Assembly: GCA_034422355.1 (NCBI GenBank)
Contig: DAOUJS010000160.1
Span: 1 to 8,685, forward strand
Direction: 5' to 3'
Source of the DNA: CATOSP01 sp034422355
Lineage (GTDB): Bacteria; Chloroflexota; Dehalococcoidia; Lucifugimonadales; UBA3495
Length of the DNA: 8,685 bases
Shown: positions 1 to 6,416 of the stretch, piece by piece
Layout: each line of letters starts with the position of its first letter
Position numbering within the stretch: position 1 is the first letter of the stretch
Translations under genes and position numbers: made by a program
The notes under the pieces: generated by a model
Told to the model about the DNA's origin: nothing
The model's database searches: none
Seen by the model: only the letters and a program-made list of their open reading frames with translations

Positions 1-2
1 AC

Positions 3-347
3 TATCCCGGCAGGGAGCGGATAGTGCTGGTGATGGACAACCTGAACACGCATCACCCGTCGTCGCTGTATGAGGCGTTCGAGCCTGGGGAGGCGCGGCG
101 CATCGCGGAGAGGTTGGAGATACACTACACGCCGAAGCACGGCAGCTGGCTGAACATGGCGGAGAGCGAGTTGGCGGTGCTGGCCAGCCAGTGCCTGGAC
201 CGCCGGATTCCCAGCCGGGACGTCCTGAAACACGAAACCGGGGCTTGGCAAGGACAACGAAACCGCGACGGAACACGTGCCACCTGGCGTTTCACCACCC
301 AAGACGTACGAATCAAACTCAAGTCCCTCTACCCATCAATGCAATAG
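3..347 (+). CDS. IS630-family transposase, C-terminal part (5' end outside window)
   Basis: This is the last ~114 residues of a DDE transposase of the IS630/Tc1-mariner type, which cuts and rejoins element ends at TA targets. The reading frame is open from the first base of the window, so the gene starts upstream. The fragment begins in the strand carrying the second catalytic Asp (VMDNLNTH). It continues through the family-typical HYTPKHGSWLNMAE, whose Glu is the third catalytic acid, and ends with WRFTTQDVRIKLKSLYP, the usual IS630 C-terminus. The stop is a TAG at 345-347. The element end probably lies a few bases downstream near a TA at 359-360, but the other end is outside the window so the inverted repeat cannot be confirmed. 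The visible part shows no frameshift; whether the whole gene is intact cannot be told. Confidence 0.9.
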   Translation, partial: YPGRERIVLVMDNLNTHHPSSLYEAFEPGEARRIAERLEIHYTPKHGSWLNMAESELAVLASQCLDRRIPSRDVLKHETGAWQGQRNRDGTRATWRFTTQDVRIKLKSLYPSMQ

Positions 348-371
348 TGGCAGTCCACTAGTGCTCAACTC

Positions 372-1451
372 CTAAAATACGATCACGCTCCTGGCCACGC
401 TTCCTTCTTTCATGTCCTCGAATGCCTTGTTCACCTGGTCCAACTGGATGCGCTGAGTCACAAGCTCGTCCAGCTTGAGGCGGCCCTGTAGGTAGAACTC
501 CACGTAGCGGGGCATGTCGGTGCGGAAGTGGTTGGACCCCATGCTGCTGCCCTGGATGCGCTTCTCCCGCAGGAAGGACGGCCCGTCCAGCTCGATCTTC
601 GTGCCCTGGGGGATCATGCCGATTACCGTGGCCGTTCCGCCAGCGCGAAGCATGTCGAAAGCCTGCTCCGCCGTCTCCTTCTTGCCGATGGCCTCGAAGG
701 AGTAATCGACCCCGCCGCCGGTCAGGTCGCGGACACGGGAGGCGACGTCGCCGCTGGAGGCGTCGATCACGTCGGTGGCCCCGAATTCGCGGGCCAGGGT
801 CAGCTTGGTTTCCACGGCGTCGATGGCTATGATGCGCAGCGCACCGGCCAATGCCGCGCCCTGAATGGCGTTCAAGCCCACGCCGCCGCAGCCGATGACC
901 GCCACCGTGCTGCCCGGACGCACCGCCGCGGTGTTCAGCGCCGCGCCAAGTCCGGTGGTCGCGCCGCAGCCGATGAGGGCAAGCTGTTCGAAGGGAATGT
1001 CCCGGTCTATTTTCACCACCGAGTTTTCGTGTACCAGCATGTACTCGGCGAAGGAGCCGAGATTGGCGAATTGGGTCACGGCTTCCCCGTCGCTGCTCAG
1101 CCGGGGGGTCTCGTCCGGCCCGCGGGTCAGGCCGGTCCGGGAGCACAGCACCGTGCGCCCCTCAGTGCAGCGTTCACAGTGGCCGCAGAACACCGACAGG
1201 CAACAGATGACGCGGTCGCCGGGTCTCACGTAGTCCACCAGTTCCCCCACAGCATCGATGGTCCCGGCGGCCTCGTGGCCCAGTATCACAGGGAACCGGG
1301 TGGCGTACAGTCCCTCGACGAAGTGAAGGTCGCTGTGGCAGACCCCGCTGGCGCCGGTGCGCACCACCACCTCACGAGGGCCGGGGTCGGCGATGGCTAC
1401 CTCTTCAACTTCCAATGGCGTGTTGACTTCTCTTAATACGGCAGCCTTCAT
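372..1451 (-). CDS. Zn-dependent alcohol dehydrogenase (MDR superfamily)
   Basis: A 359-aa medium-chain NAD(P)-dependent dehydrogenase, expected to oxidise a primary alcohol or reduce the matching aldehyde in the cytoplasm. Catalytic zinc ligands are visible: Cys38 (GVCHSD), His59-Glu60 (GHEAAG) and Cys162 (LIGCGATTG). The structural-zinc lobe is complete with Cys89, Cys92, Cys95 and Cys103. The Rossmann fold starts at the GCGGVG loop (187-192) and is followed by Asp211 at the end of the second strand, which favours NAD over NADP. Length and motif order resemble class III-like and NDMA-dependent-type ADHs; the substrate cannot be read from sequence. The frame is open 21 codons further upstream, but ATG at 1451 is chosen because GGAGGTG lies 4 nt before it and MKAAVL is the standard family start. 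The gene stands alone, convergent with the IS630 remnant. Confidence 0.93.
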   Translation of the reverse strand: MKAAVLREVNTPLEVEEVAIADPGPREVVVRTGASGVCHSDLHFVEGLYATRFPVILGHEAAGTIDAVGELVDYVRPGDRVICCLSVFCGHCERCTEGRTVLCSRTGLTRGPDETPRLSSDGEAVTQFANLGSFAEYMLVHENSVVKIDRDIPFEQLALIGCGATTGLGAALNTAAVRPGSTVAVIGCGGVGLNAIQGAALAGALRIIAIDAVETKLTLAREFGATDVIDASSGDVASRVRDLTGGGVDYSFEAIGKKETAEQAFDMLRAGGTATVIGMIPQGTKIELDGPSFLREKRIQGSSMGSNHFRTDMPRYVEFYLQGRLKLDELVTQRIQLDQVNKAFEDMKEGSVARSVIVF

Positions 1452-1455
1452 GTCG

Positions 1456-1462
1456 CACCTCC
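1456..1462 (-). promoter_or_regulatory. Shine-Dalgarno site GGAGGTG fixing the ADH start
   Basis: The minus strand reads GGAGGTG four bases before the ATG at 1451. This near-perfect anti-16S match decides for the 359-aa product over the longer open frame, whose possible start at 1514 would put this site inside the coding sequence. Confidence 0.8.
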
Positions 1463-1525
1463 GGATGTATGCTTTAACGCGGCGAAAAAAGTCTGCGCGC
1501 CGGGATACAGACAAGGATAGGGGCG

Positions 1526-1553
1526 ATTATACTGGTAATCTCCACTGGCGCAA
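1526..1553 (-). promoter_or_regulatory. Candidate sigma70-type promoter for the ADH gene
   Basis: On the minus strand a perfect -10 hexamer TATAAT occupies 1531-1526. A half-matching -35 TTGCGC (1553-1548) lies 16 nt upstream. Transcription would start near 1519, leaving a leader of about 68 nt before the ATG. The site lies between the ADH gene and the IS5 element, just outside the element's left end, so the insertion spared it. The -35 is weak; the call rests on the -10 and the position. Confidence 0.5.
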
Positions 1554-1568
1554 GCCTGGCCAAGACTA

Positions 1569-1584
1569 GGGCGTGTTGACATTT
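1569..1584 (+). repeat. Left terminal inverted repeat of the IS5-family element
   Basis: GGGCGTGTTGACATTT, matching the right end at 15 of 16 positions. It contains a consensus -35 hexamer TTGACA (1576-1581) pointing inward, which could drive the transposase. Confidence 0.85.
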
Positions 1585-1609
1585 GGATACATTGGATACA
1601 AATGGAAAT

Positions 1610-2396
1610 ATGTCAAAACTTGAACTCTCTGAAGACCAGTGGGCCAGGACTCTCCAGTTCTTGTGTGGCCGCACTGGCTTATACGCCGGGCGGGAAACGG
1701 AATGCCGGCGTTTCATGGAAGCCGTTCTGTGTATGGACCGTTCCGGCGCCCAATGGAGGCTCTTCCCCTCCGGGTATGGAAATTGGAACAGCGTTTGCAA
1801 GAGATTTGCCCTCAGGCCGACCGGGAATCCGGGAACTGTTGCATCAGCATCTGGCCGGTGACCCGGATATGGAGCGCCTCATCATGGACGGCACGGTGGT
1901 CCGGGCCCGCCCCTGTGCCGCCGGGGCACCCCTCCCAAAATGTGGCCAGGCGTCTCAGTCCCCGGGACGGAGCGGGGGTGGATTCAGCGCCAAGGTCCAC
2001 ATGACCGTGGATGGTCTGGGCAATCCCTTGCGGTCCATCCTGATCGGGGGGCAGGAGCACGAAGTCACCAAGGCCGAGGGGCTGATAGCCGGTTATGCCG
2101 GTGAGTACGTGATTGCCAGCAAGGGATGTGATTCCCAAGAGTTCCGTCAGCACATCCCGGAGCGGGACATAAGTCCGGCCATTCCTCCGCGCTCCAACCG
2201 GGAAAAACCCCAAGCCTGCGATACCCACCTGTACCGGGAACGTCATCCAGTGGAATGCTTCATCAACAAGATAAAACACTATCGCCGGATATGCTCCCGG
2301 TTTGAGAAACTGGACATCCGATGCCCGGGCTTCCTTCATTTCACTCACCGCTGCTCTTATTTGGTTACGCTGAAATGTCAACACGGCCTAGCATGA
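1610..2396 (+). pseudogene. IS5-family transposase, frameshifted and catalytically impaired
   Basis: The N-terminal part is read from ATG 1610 (MSKLELSEDQW, then the conserved region ending GYGNWNSVCKRFA) and its frame stops at 1861. The catalytic part continues in another frame from about 1825 (IRELLHQHLAGDPDMERLIMD) to the stop at 2394-2396. Joining them needs a net +1 shift near 1800-1825, and the local family pattern (RFA, ~Trp-Ala-Asp-Arg-Gly, IRELL) looks two bases short, which argues for deletion rather than programmed slippage. The first catalytic Asp (LIMDGTVV) and the Y-R-E-K region (LYRERHPVECFINKIKHYR) remain. The second catalytic Asp, normally in an ADKGYDS-like motif, is Ser here (VIASKGCDS) and the adjacent Tyr is Cys. 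Many IS427-type elements express two ORFs by frameshifting, so the split alone would not prove inactivity; the lost Asp makes it likely. The last codons run through the right repeat into flanking DNA. Confidence 0.82.
2373..2388 (-). repeat. Right terminal inverted repeat of the IS5-family element
   Basis: Read on the minus strand this is GGCCGTGTTGACATTT, differing from the left repeat only at the third base. Similarity stops immediately inside both repeats. Confidence 0.85.
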
Positions 2397-2911
2397 GCAA
2401 TGCAAGCGAGGAAACGGCCAGATTTCTGGGGCTGGAGCAGGTAGAATGCCTCCAACCCGAGCAGGTAAGCGCATACGGTTTCCACATTGACCCAAACCTT
2501 GGGGGGCCGTTACTTATCCGTTGCCCGTTGGGTCGGATGTTAGCATTGAAGATGAAGAGTTCTTACCTGTCTCTGAGTGCTATACGAACAGGCCATCACT
2601 CTCTAAAGGAATCGGCTCATATGACCCTGGCGACGGTATCCACACGTCAGGGGCAATCGATCAGATCCAGCGTGGTTTGGACCTCGCCGGGTCCCCATTG
2701 CAGACTCGGTCACCAGGCAATTGGTATCCACTGCTTGTCTACATCGGAAGTATGTCAGGCAGGGAAAGATACCTGTTGCGAAACAAGAGGGTTACGTATA
2801 GGGGCAGAAAATCCCGTGTAGACCGCATTGACTGCGGCTCCAGACTGCGTGATTAAATTAACAGGCAATTGTGATTGCATGGTCTCACCCCAATAGGAGC
2901 TTGGAGGCAAC
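2397..2911. other. 515-bp stretch without a recognisable gene
   Basis: No frame here gives a protein I recognise. Two overlapping open stretches exist on the plus strand, one running out of the IS5 transposase region to 2821 and one from about 2491 to 2856. Neither has a convincing start with a ribosome binding site, and their products are rich in Ser/Arg/Gly with no known motif. By eye the composition is less GC-rich than the flanking genes. It may be an old gene remnant trimmed by the IS insertion, or plain intergenic DNA carrying the leader of the downstream GGT-family gene. Confidence 0.5.
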
Positions 2912-4612
2912 ATGACAAACACACCCCACGGAATCAAGTATGAGTCGAACCGCCCCGTCGTTATGGGGCGGAACGGGATGGTCGCTTCGGGCCATCCGCT
3001 GGCTTCGCAGGCCGGGATTCACATGCTCCAGCAGGGGGGTAACGCGGTGGATGCGGCCATTGCCACCGCCGCTGCGCTCAACGTGGTGGAACCGCTGATG
3101 TCGGGAATCGGCGGAGACGGATTCATTATGGTATACCGGAAACAGGACGACCGGCTGGAAGTCTGCAACGGCACCGGCGCAGCCCCATACGCCGCCACCC
3201 GCGACCGTTACCTGCCTGACGGCATCCCGGCCAAGGGCATCCTCTCCGTGTCCGTGCCGGGTTTGCTGGATAGCTGGCTCTCCGCACATGAGAAGTACGG
3301 CGTGCTATCACTTGACCAGGTTCTGTCCCCGGCCATTGACCTTGCGGACAACGGCTTTCCCACCAGCCACGTCCTGTCCCATGCCATTGCGTCGGACCCG
3401 CTGCTCTGCTCCTTTCCGACGTCCAAGGCCGTGTTCACCAGGAATGGACGCCCCCTGCGCCCCGGCGAAATCCTGTACCAGAAGGACCTGGCCCGCACCT
3501 TCCGGATGATTGCCGACGGCGGGGCCGACGTCTTCTACCGGGGAGAGGTTGCCCGCGCGATAGTGAAGTTCAGCGAGGAGCAGGGCGGCATCCTGACCAT
3601 GCGCGACCTGGCCGACTGCCGCAGCCGTTGGCAGGAACCCATCTCCACCGACTACCGGGGTTTCCGCATCTACGAGGCCCCGCCCAACTCCAGCGGGCAT
3701 ATTTTGCTCCAGGAGTTGAACATGGTGGAGCAGTTCGACCTGAAGTCCCTGGGTTGCAACACAGCCGAGGCCATCCACGTCATGGTGGAGGCCAAGAAGC
3801 TGGCCTTCGCCGACCGGGAGACCTACGTGGCCGACCCGGACTACATCGACGTTCCGGTACAGGGGCTTATCAGCAAGGACTACGCCCGGGAGCGGGCGCG
3901 CATGATCGACCCGGAGCGCGCCGCCACGGATGTGCCGCCCGGAGACCCCTGGCCCTACCAAGGTGGGGAAGTCCGGCGTCCCGCGGCCGCCGGGTCCGGC
4001 ATTGCCAGTGAGGAGGAGGACACTACATGCTTCGCCGTGGTGGACCGTTGGGGCAACGCCGTGTGCCAGCTCCAGAGCCTCCAGAGCAGGTGGGGGTCGA
4101 GCATCATCGCCGGGGATACGGGCGTCCTGCTCAACAACCGTATGACCTACTGGCACCTGGAGGCCGACCATGTGGACTGCCTGCAACCGGGCAAGCGGGT
4201 ACGCCACACCATGAACCCGGTGATGGTGTTCAGCGGAGAACCCGACCGGATGCTGACGCTAGTGTGCGGCACTCCCGGCGCTGATACCCAGGTGCAGACC
4301 AACATGCAGGTGATAACTCACGTGCTGGACTTCGGGATGACGGTGGCCGAGGCCGTGGAGGCGCCGCGCTGGCGGAATACTCACAGCCCCACCGAGTCCA
4401 ACTACCCTCACGTATGTGAAAACGAGTTGCACTTGGAAAGCCGATTTTCCGAAGAAGTCCGGGCTGGATTGGGGCGCAGGGGCCACTCCCTAAACATCAT
4501 GACGCCCTGGGGCGCGGCTGGCAGCGAGGTAATAATCCAGGTGGACCCGGACAACGGCGGGCTGCACGGCGCGGCCGACCCGCGCCGGGACGGGTATGCC
4601 GTGGGGTATTAG
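2912..4612 (+). CDS. Gamma-glutamyltransferase-family Ntn hydrolase, atypical substrate pocket
   Basis: A 566-aa member of the GGT family, N-terminal nucleophile amidohydrolases that self-cleave into large and small subunits and use the freed Thr as nucleophile. The N-terminal family signature is clear (MVASGHPLASQAG at 23-35; GGNAVDAA at 42-49; EPLMSGIGGDGF at 60-71). The processing site is Asp370/Thr371 in EDTTCFAVVDRWGNAV, making Thr371 the predicted nucleophile. LLNNRM (406-411) and PGKRVRHTMNPVM (426-438) match the small-subunit core. Departures from classical glutathione-type GGT: the Arg that binds the gamma-glutamyl carboxylate in E. coli GGT aligns with about Thr88 in CNGTGAAP, the TTH motif is TTC, the Ser-Ser pair is His432-Thr433, and the oxyanion Gly-Gly is Gly-Ala. 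No signal peptide is visible, so it is probably cytoplasmic, unlike periplasmic GGTs. The start is supported by GGAGG four bases upstream. An amide or oxamate-type hydrolase (HpxW-like) is as plausible as a true GGT. Confidence 0.9.
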   Translation: MTNTPHGIKYESNRPVVMGRNGMVASGHPLASQAGIHMLQQGGNAVDAAIATAAALNVVEPLMSGIGGDGFIMVYRKQDDRLEVCNGTGAAPYAATRDRYLPDGIPAKGILSVSVPGLLDSWLSAHEKYGVLSLDQVLSPAIDLADNGFPTSHVLSHAIASDPLLCSFPTSKAVFTRNGRPLRPGEILYQKDLARTFRMIADGGADVFYRGEVARAIVKFSEEQGGILTMRDLADCRSRWQEPISTDYRGFRIYEAPPNSSGHILLQELNMVEQFDLKSLGCNTAEAIHVMVEAKKLAFADRETYVADPDYIDVPVQGLISKDYARERARMIDPERAATDVPPGDPWPYQGGEVRRPAAAGSGIASEEEDTTCFAVVDRWGNAVCQLQSLQSRWGSSIIAGDTGVLLNNRMTYWHLEADHVDCLQPGKRVRHTMNPVMVFSGEPDRMLTLVCGTPGADTQVQTNMQVITHVLDFGMTVAEAVEAPRWRNTHSPTESNYPHVCENELHLESRFSEEVRAGLGRRGHSLNIMTPWGAAGSEVIIQVDPDNGGLHGAADPRRDGYAVGY

Positions 4613-4758
4613 ACGTATCATCCCTCTATATGGATGTGGGGTTCCAACGGTCGGTGTCCTGGCAGCCCCTTGTGTGTGGGTGTACCATTAGGCTTACACA
4701 CCAGTACGACGGGAAATGAGTGACGAGAAGTGATGAGTCCTGTGGGGAGGGCTGAACC

Positions 4759-5235
4759 ATGCAGATACCGGGTCACAAACGGAGCCAGCAGCCCGACGAA
4801 TGCGGCAACCGGGCCGGAATTTTTGCCGAAGCAGTCCGGGACTCCGAGATGGAACTCGCATGGTCCATGCTCTCTAAGGAAACTCGCGGGATGCGCATGG
4901 GAGTCTGGGCTACCCGAAACGACATCGACATGCAGATAGCCTACCGCGCCGCCTACGACTCAGGACACCCCAGCCGCTTGGCATTGCTGGAAGACTTCCG
5001 CACCACGGTACTCCGTCTCTGGCCCCTGGAAGACCTTACCGATCTGGGAGTCGCCCCCACAAACTACGTTGACGATGAACATGCTTTCGTGTTCCTGCCC
5101 TTCGGAGTAACCAACGACGTTGCCCGGGTTGCCCGGCGTCGTCTCATGTCGGGCCTGATCATCCCCATGCTGCTGGAGGAAGGGGAGTGGCGGGTGGACC
5201 TTCCCGGCTGGCGCTACCTGAACGTGCCGAACTGA
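4759..5235 (+). CDS. Hypothetical protein, 158 aa, possibly NTF2-like fold
   Basis: I do not recognise this protein. Start ATG 4759 has a strong GGGGAGGG site 7 nt upstream. The product is soluble, with no signal peptide or membrane helix. The N-terminal half is mostly helical by composition (residues ~18-70: AEAVRDSEMELAWSMLS, then a second helical stretch around PSRLALLEDFRTTVLRLW). The C-terminal half alternates hydrophobic strands (AFVFLPFGV; SGLIIPMLLEEGEWRVDLPGW). A helical start followed by strands ending in a W-R-V-D-L-P-G hairpin recalls NTF2-like or ketosteroid-isomerase-like proteins, but no catalytic signature is seen and this is weak inference. It lies 12 nt before the HNH gene with the same orientation, so the two are probably co-transcribed. 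Confidence 0.75.
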   Translation: MQIPGHKRSQQPDECGNRAGIFAEAVRDSEMELAWSMLSKETRGMRMGVWATRNDIDMQIAYRAAYDSGHPSRLALLEDFRTTVLRLWPLEDLTDLGVAPTNYVDDEHAFVFLPFGVTNDVARVARRRLMSGLIIPMLLEEGEWRVDLPGWRYLNVPN

Positions 5236-5247
5236 GGTGAGGGCGCG

Positions 5248-5577
5248 ATGCCCAGGAAACGCTCCCGACGCGGCGATGCTCAATTCCCCGGCGGTCCGGC
5301 GCTGTCCTGCGAGCTATGCCTGCGCGAGGTCGAAAGCTACACCGTCCACCACCTTGTCCCCCGGGCCGAGGGCGGACGGTTCGGCCCCACTGCCCGACTG
5401 TGCGCTACCTGTCACCGGCAACTCCACGCAATGTTCACCGAGTCCACTCTGGCCAGGGAACTGAACTCGCTGGACGCCATCCTCGGCAACCCGGAGATGC
5501 GCAAGTACCTGAAGTGGGTACGCAAGCAGAAAGACGGAGCATCCTTCAGAGTCCGCCGCGCCGCGGCACGGCGGTAG
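5248..5577 (+). CDS. Small HNH endonuclease-like protein
   Basis: A 109-aa protein dominated by one HNH (beta-beta-alpha metal) domain, expected to bind a divalent metal and nick or cut DNA. The zinc-knuckle ligands are Cys21-Cys24 (CELC) and Cys52-Cys55 (CATC). The catalytic core is His34-His35 in TVHHLVPRAEGG and His56/His60 in CHRQLH. The central Asn of canonical HNH is not obvious: the position before the second knuckle reads GPTARLC, as I recall for a subfamily of small stand-alone HNH proteins. Both termini are strongly basic (MPRKRSRR; RVRRAAARR), consistent with DNA binding. ATG 5248 follows GAGGTGAGGG, which overlaps the end of the preceding gene, so translation may be coupled. The true target and role (restriction, repair or homing-derived) cannot be told; no intron or methylase is nearby. 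Confidence 0.85.
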   Translation: MPRKRSRRGDAQFPGGPALSCELCLREVESYTVHHLVPRAEGGRFGPTARLCATCHRQLHAMFTESTLARELNSLDAILGNPEMRKYLKWVRKQKDGASFRVRRAAARR

Positions 5578-5623
5578 GGCATACGAGGTTTCCCTTCCTG
5601 CCCAATACGCTGACATGCAGGAT

Positions 5624-5652
5624 ATGACAGTTGAACCCGCCCGCTGTAAAAT
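5624..5652 (+). promoter_or_regulatory. Sigma70-type promoter upstream of the 216-aa coiled-coil protein gene
   Basis: ATGACA (5624-5629, five of six -35 bases), a 17-nt spacer and TAAAAT (5647-5652, five of six -10 bases) preceded directly by TG. Predicted transcription start is about 5659, only ~12 nt before the ATG at 5671, so the mRNA would be nearly leaderless. This separates the 216-aa gene from the HNH gene as an independent transcription unit. Confidence 0.6.
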
Positions 5653-5670
5653 GTTTGCAGGCGGTCCGGA

Positions 5671-6321
5671 ATGACGACGATAAACGACATCGGAGATTTG
5701 GTCAGGATTCTCCGGGAGCAGCCGGAATGGGCGGAAGCTCTCCGGGGCGTCCTGTTGAGCCGGGAGCTGCTGGAACTGCCGGAAGAGTTTGCCAATTTCG
5801 TTAAGCTGACCAATGCTAACTTCGAGACTATCTACGGCAGGCTGGACACTATGGACGGCAGGTTTGACGCCATCGACGGCAGGTTTGACAACGGGTTCGG
5901 GATAAACTATGAAATGAAGGTCGAGAGGAACATCCGCAGTTACGCGGGGCAGCAGCTTGGTCTTCGGAACACCAGAGTGTTGAGGGGGTCCCTGTCCGGG
6001 CAGGACTCAGAACTGGAAGAGATCACCGAACAGGCAGTCGAAAACGGTGTCATCACCTGGGAGCAGAACGACGACCTTTGGTTGAGCGACCTGATATTCA
6101 CAGGGCGAAATCGGACGGACGGTTCTGTGCATTACTTCACGGCAGAGGTGAGCATAACGGCGGGCGACCATGACGTAGTACGGGCGGCGGAGCGGGCAAG
6201 GACCCTCAGCCGCATTATCGGGCAACCTGTGACCCCGGCGGTAGTTTCAGCCAACGTCGATGCGCAAAGGAACAGGCTGGCCGGGGAGAACAACGTCGTC
6301 GTGATGCTGGTGCCGGAATAG
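5671..6321 (+). CDS. Coiled-coil protein with PD-(D/E)XK-like C-terminal domain
   Basis: A 216-aa soluble protein. Residues 1-45 are helical (IGDLVRILREQPEW; LLSRELLELPEEF). Residues ~46-75 form a coiled coil that includes three heptads (GRLDTMD, GRFDAID, GRFDNGF) encoded by a 21-nt tandem repeat. Residues ~80-216 form an alpha/beta domain: YEMKVERNIRSYAGQQLG, then WLSDLIFTGR with Asp140, YFTAEVSITAGDHDV with Glu159 and Ser161, and two C-terminal strands (TPAVVSANV; NVVVMLVPE). The spacing Asp140-18-Glu159-Val-Ser resembles a PD-(D/E)XK nuclease-fold site with Ser in the Lys position, so it may be an inactive or variant nuclease. I recall similar helix/coiled-coil/nuclease-fold-like proteins as paralogous hypotheticals in environmental bacteria; no function is established to my knowledge. 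The Shine-Dalgarno is weak (GCGG), in line with the very short leader. The gene ends 23 bp before a strong hairpin. Confidence 0.8.
   Translation: MTTINDIGDLVRILREQPEWAEALRGVLLSRELLELPEEFANFVKLTNANFETIYGRLDTMDGRFDAIDGRFDNGFGINYEMKVERNIRSYAGQQLGLRNTRVLRGSLSGQDSELEEITEQAVENGVITWEQNDDLWLSDLIFTGRNRTDGSVHYFTAEVSITAGDHDVVRAAERARTLSRIIGQPVTPAVVSANVDAQRNRLAGENNVVVMLVPE
5833..5895 (+). repeat. In-frame 21-nt tandem repeat (3 copies) encoding coiled-coil heptads
   Basis: Three consecutive 21-nt units encode YGRLDTM, DGRFDAI and DGRFDNG. The second and third share an identical 15-nt core, GACGGCAGGTTTGAC. One unit is exactly one heptad, so copy-number change would lengthen the coiled coil without shifting the frame. 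Confidence 0.85.
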
Positions 6322-6344
6322 GCAAGCACTGGCCCGAAGCACGC

Positions 6345-6378
6345 ATGAAGACGCCGCCCGATTAGGCGGCGTCTTCAT
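6345..6378 (+). terminator. Terminator-like 14-bp perfect hairpin between convergent genes
   Basis: The arms 6345-6358 and 6365-6378 are perfectly complementary over 14 bp, GC-rich in the loop-proximal half, with a six-base loop CGATTA. Only three T follow on the plus strand (6378-6380) and no T tract follows on the minus strand, so it is not a textbook intrinsic terminator. Its position 23 bp after the plus-strand gene and 38 bp from the end of the minus-strand amidase gene makes a bidirectional terminator the natural reading. Confidence 0.8.
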
Positions 6379-6416
6379 TTCGGCGGGGCTATCGTGTTAT
6401 CGCGTCGGCTTGCGGG

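Larger units (their letters stand above)
1569..2388 (+). mobile_element. IS5-family insertion sequence (IS427-like), complete ends, decayed transposase
   Basis: The element is about 820 bp, the usual size for the compact IS5 subgroups. Its termini are 16-bp inverted repeats differing at one base: GGGCGTGTTGACATTT at the left and, reading inward from the right, GGCCGTGTTGACATTT. Both ends abut CTAG (1566-1569 and 2388-2391), so the target duplication is TA or CTAG; which one cannot be decided without an empty site. Inside is an IS5-type transposase split between two frames. The flanks are the ADH promoter region on the left and a gene-poor stretch on the right, so no obvious gene is interrupted. 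Confidence 0.88.

Noticed and set aside
528..1436. Plus-strand open frame (302 codons) opposite the ADH gene
   Set aside because: Antisense shadow; composition is typical of a mirrored GC-rich gene and the ADH motifs on the other strand are complete.
2828..2858. TTGACT (2828-2833) with AT-rich GATTAAATTA 17 nt downstream, possible promoter for the GGT-family gene
   Set aside because: The -10 matches only three or four positions depending on spacing, too weak to list as a feature, though it is the best candidate in that gap.
3308..4207. Long minus-strand open frame (299 codons) inside the GGT-family gene
   Set aside because: Antisense shadow produced by the codon bias of the real gene; no recognisable domain.
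4619..4636. Small hairpin CATCC...GGATG just after the GGT-family gene
   Set aside because: Only 5 bp of stem with an 8-nt loop and no T tract, so it is not convincing as a terminator.
4673..4703. Imperfect inverted repeat GTGTGGGTGTA / TACACACC in the 4613-4758 gap
   Set aside because: The stem is bulged and short and no T run follows; it could be an operator but nothing supports that.
6345..6378. Perfect inverted repeat considered as an IS or attachment site end
   Set aside because: The two arms are only 6 bp apart and sit between convergent gene ends, which fits a terminator; no duplicated copy is seen elsewhere in the window.
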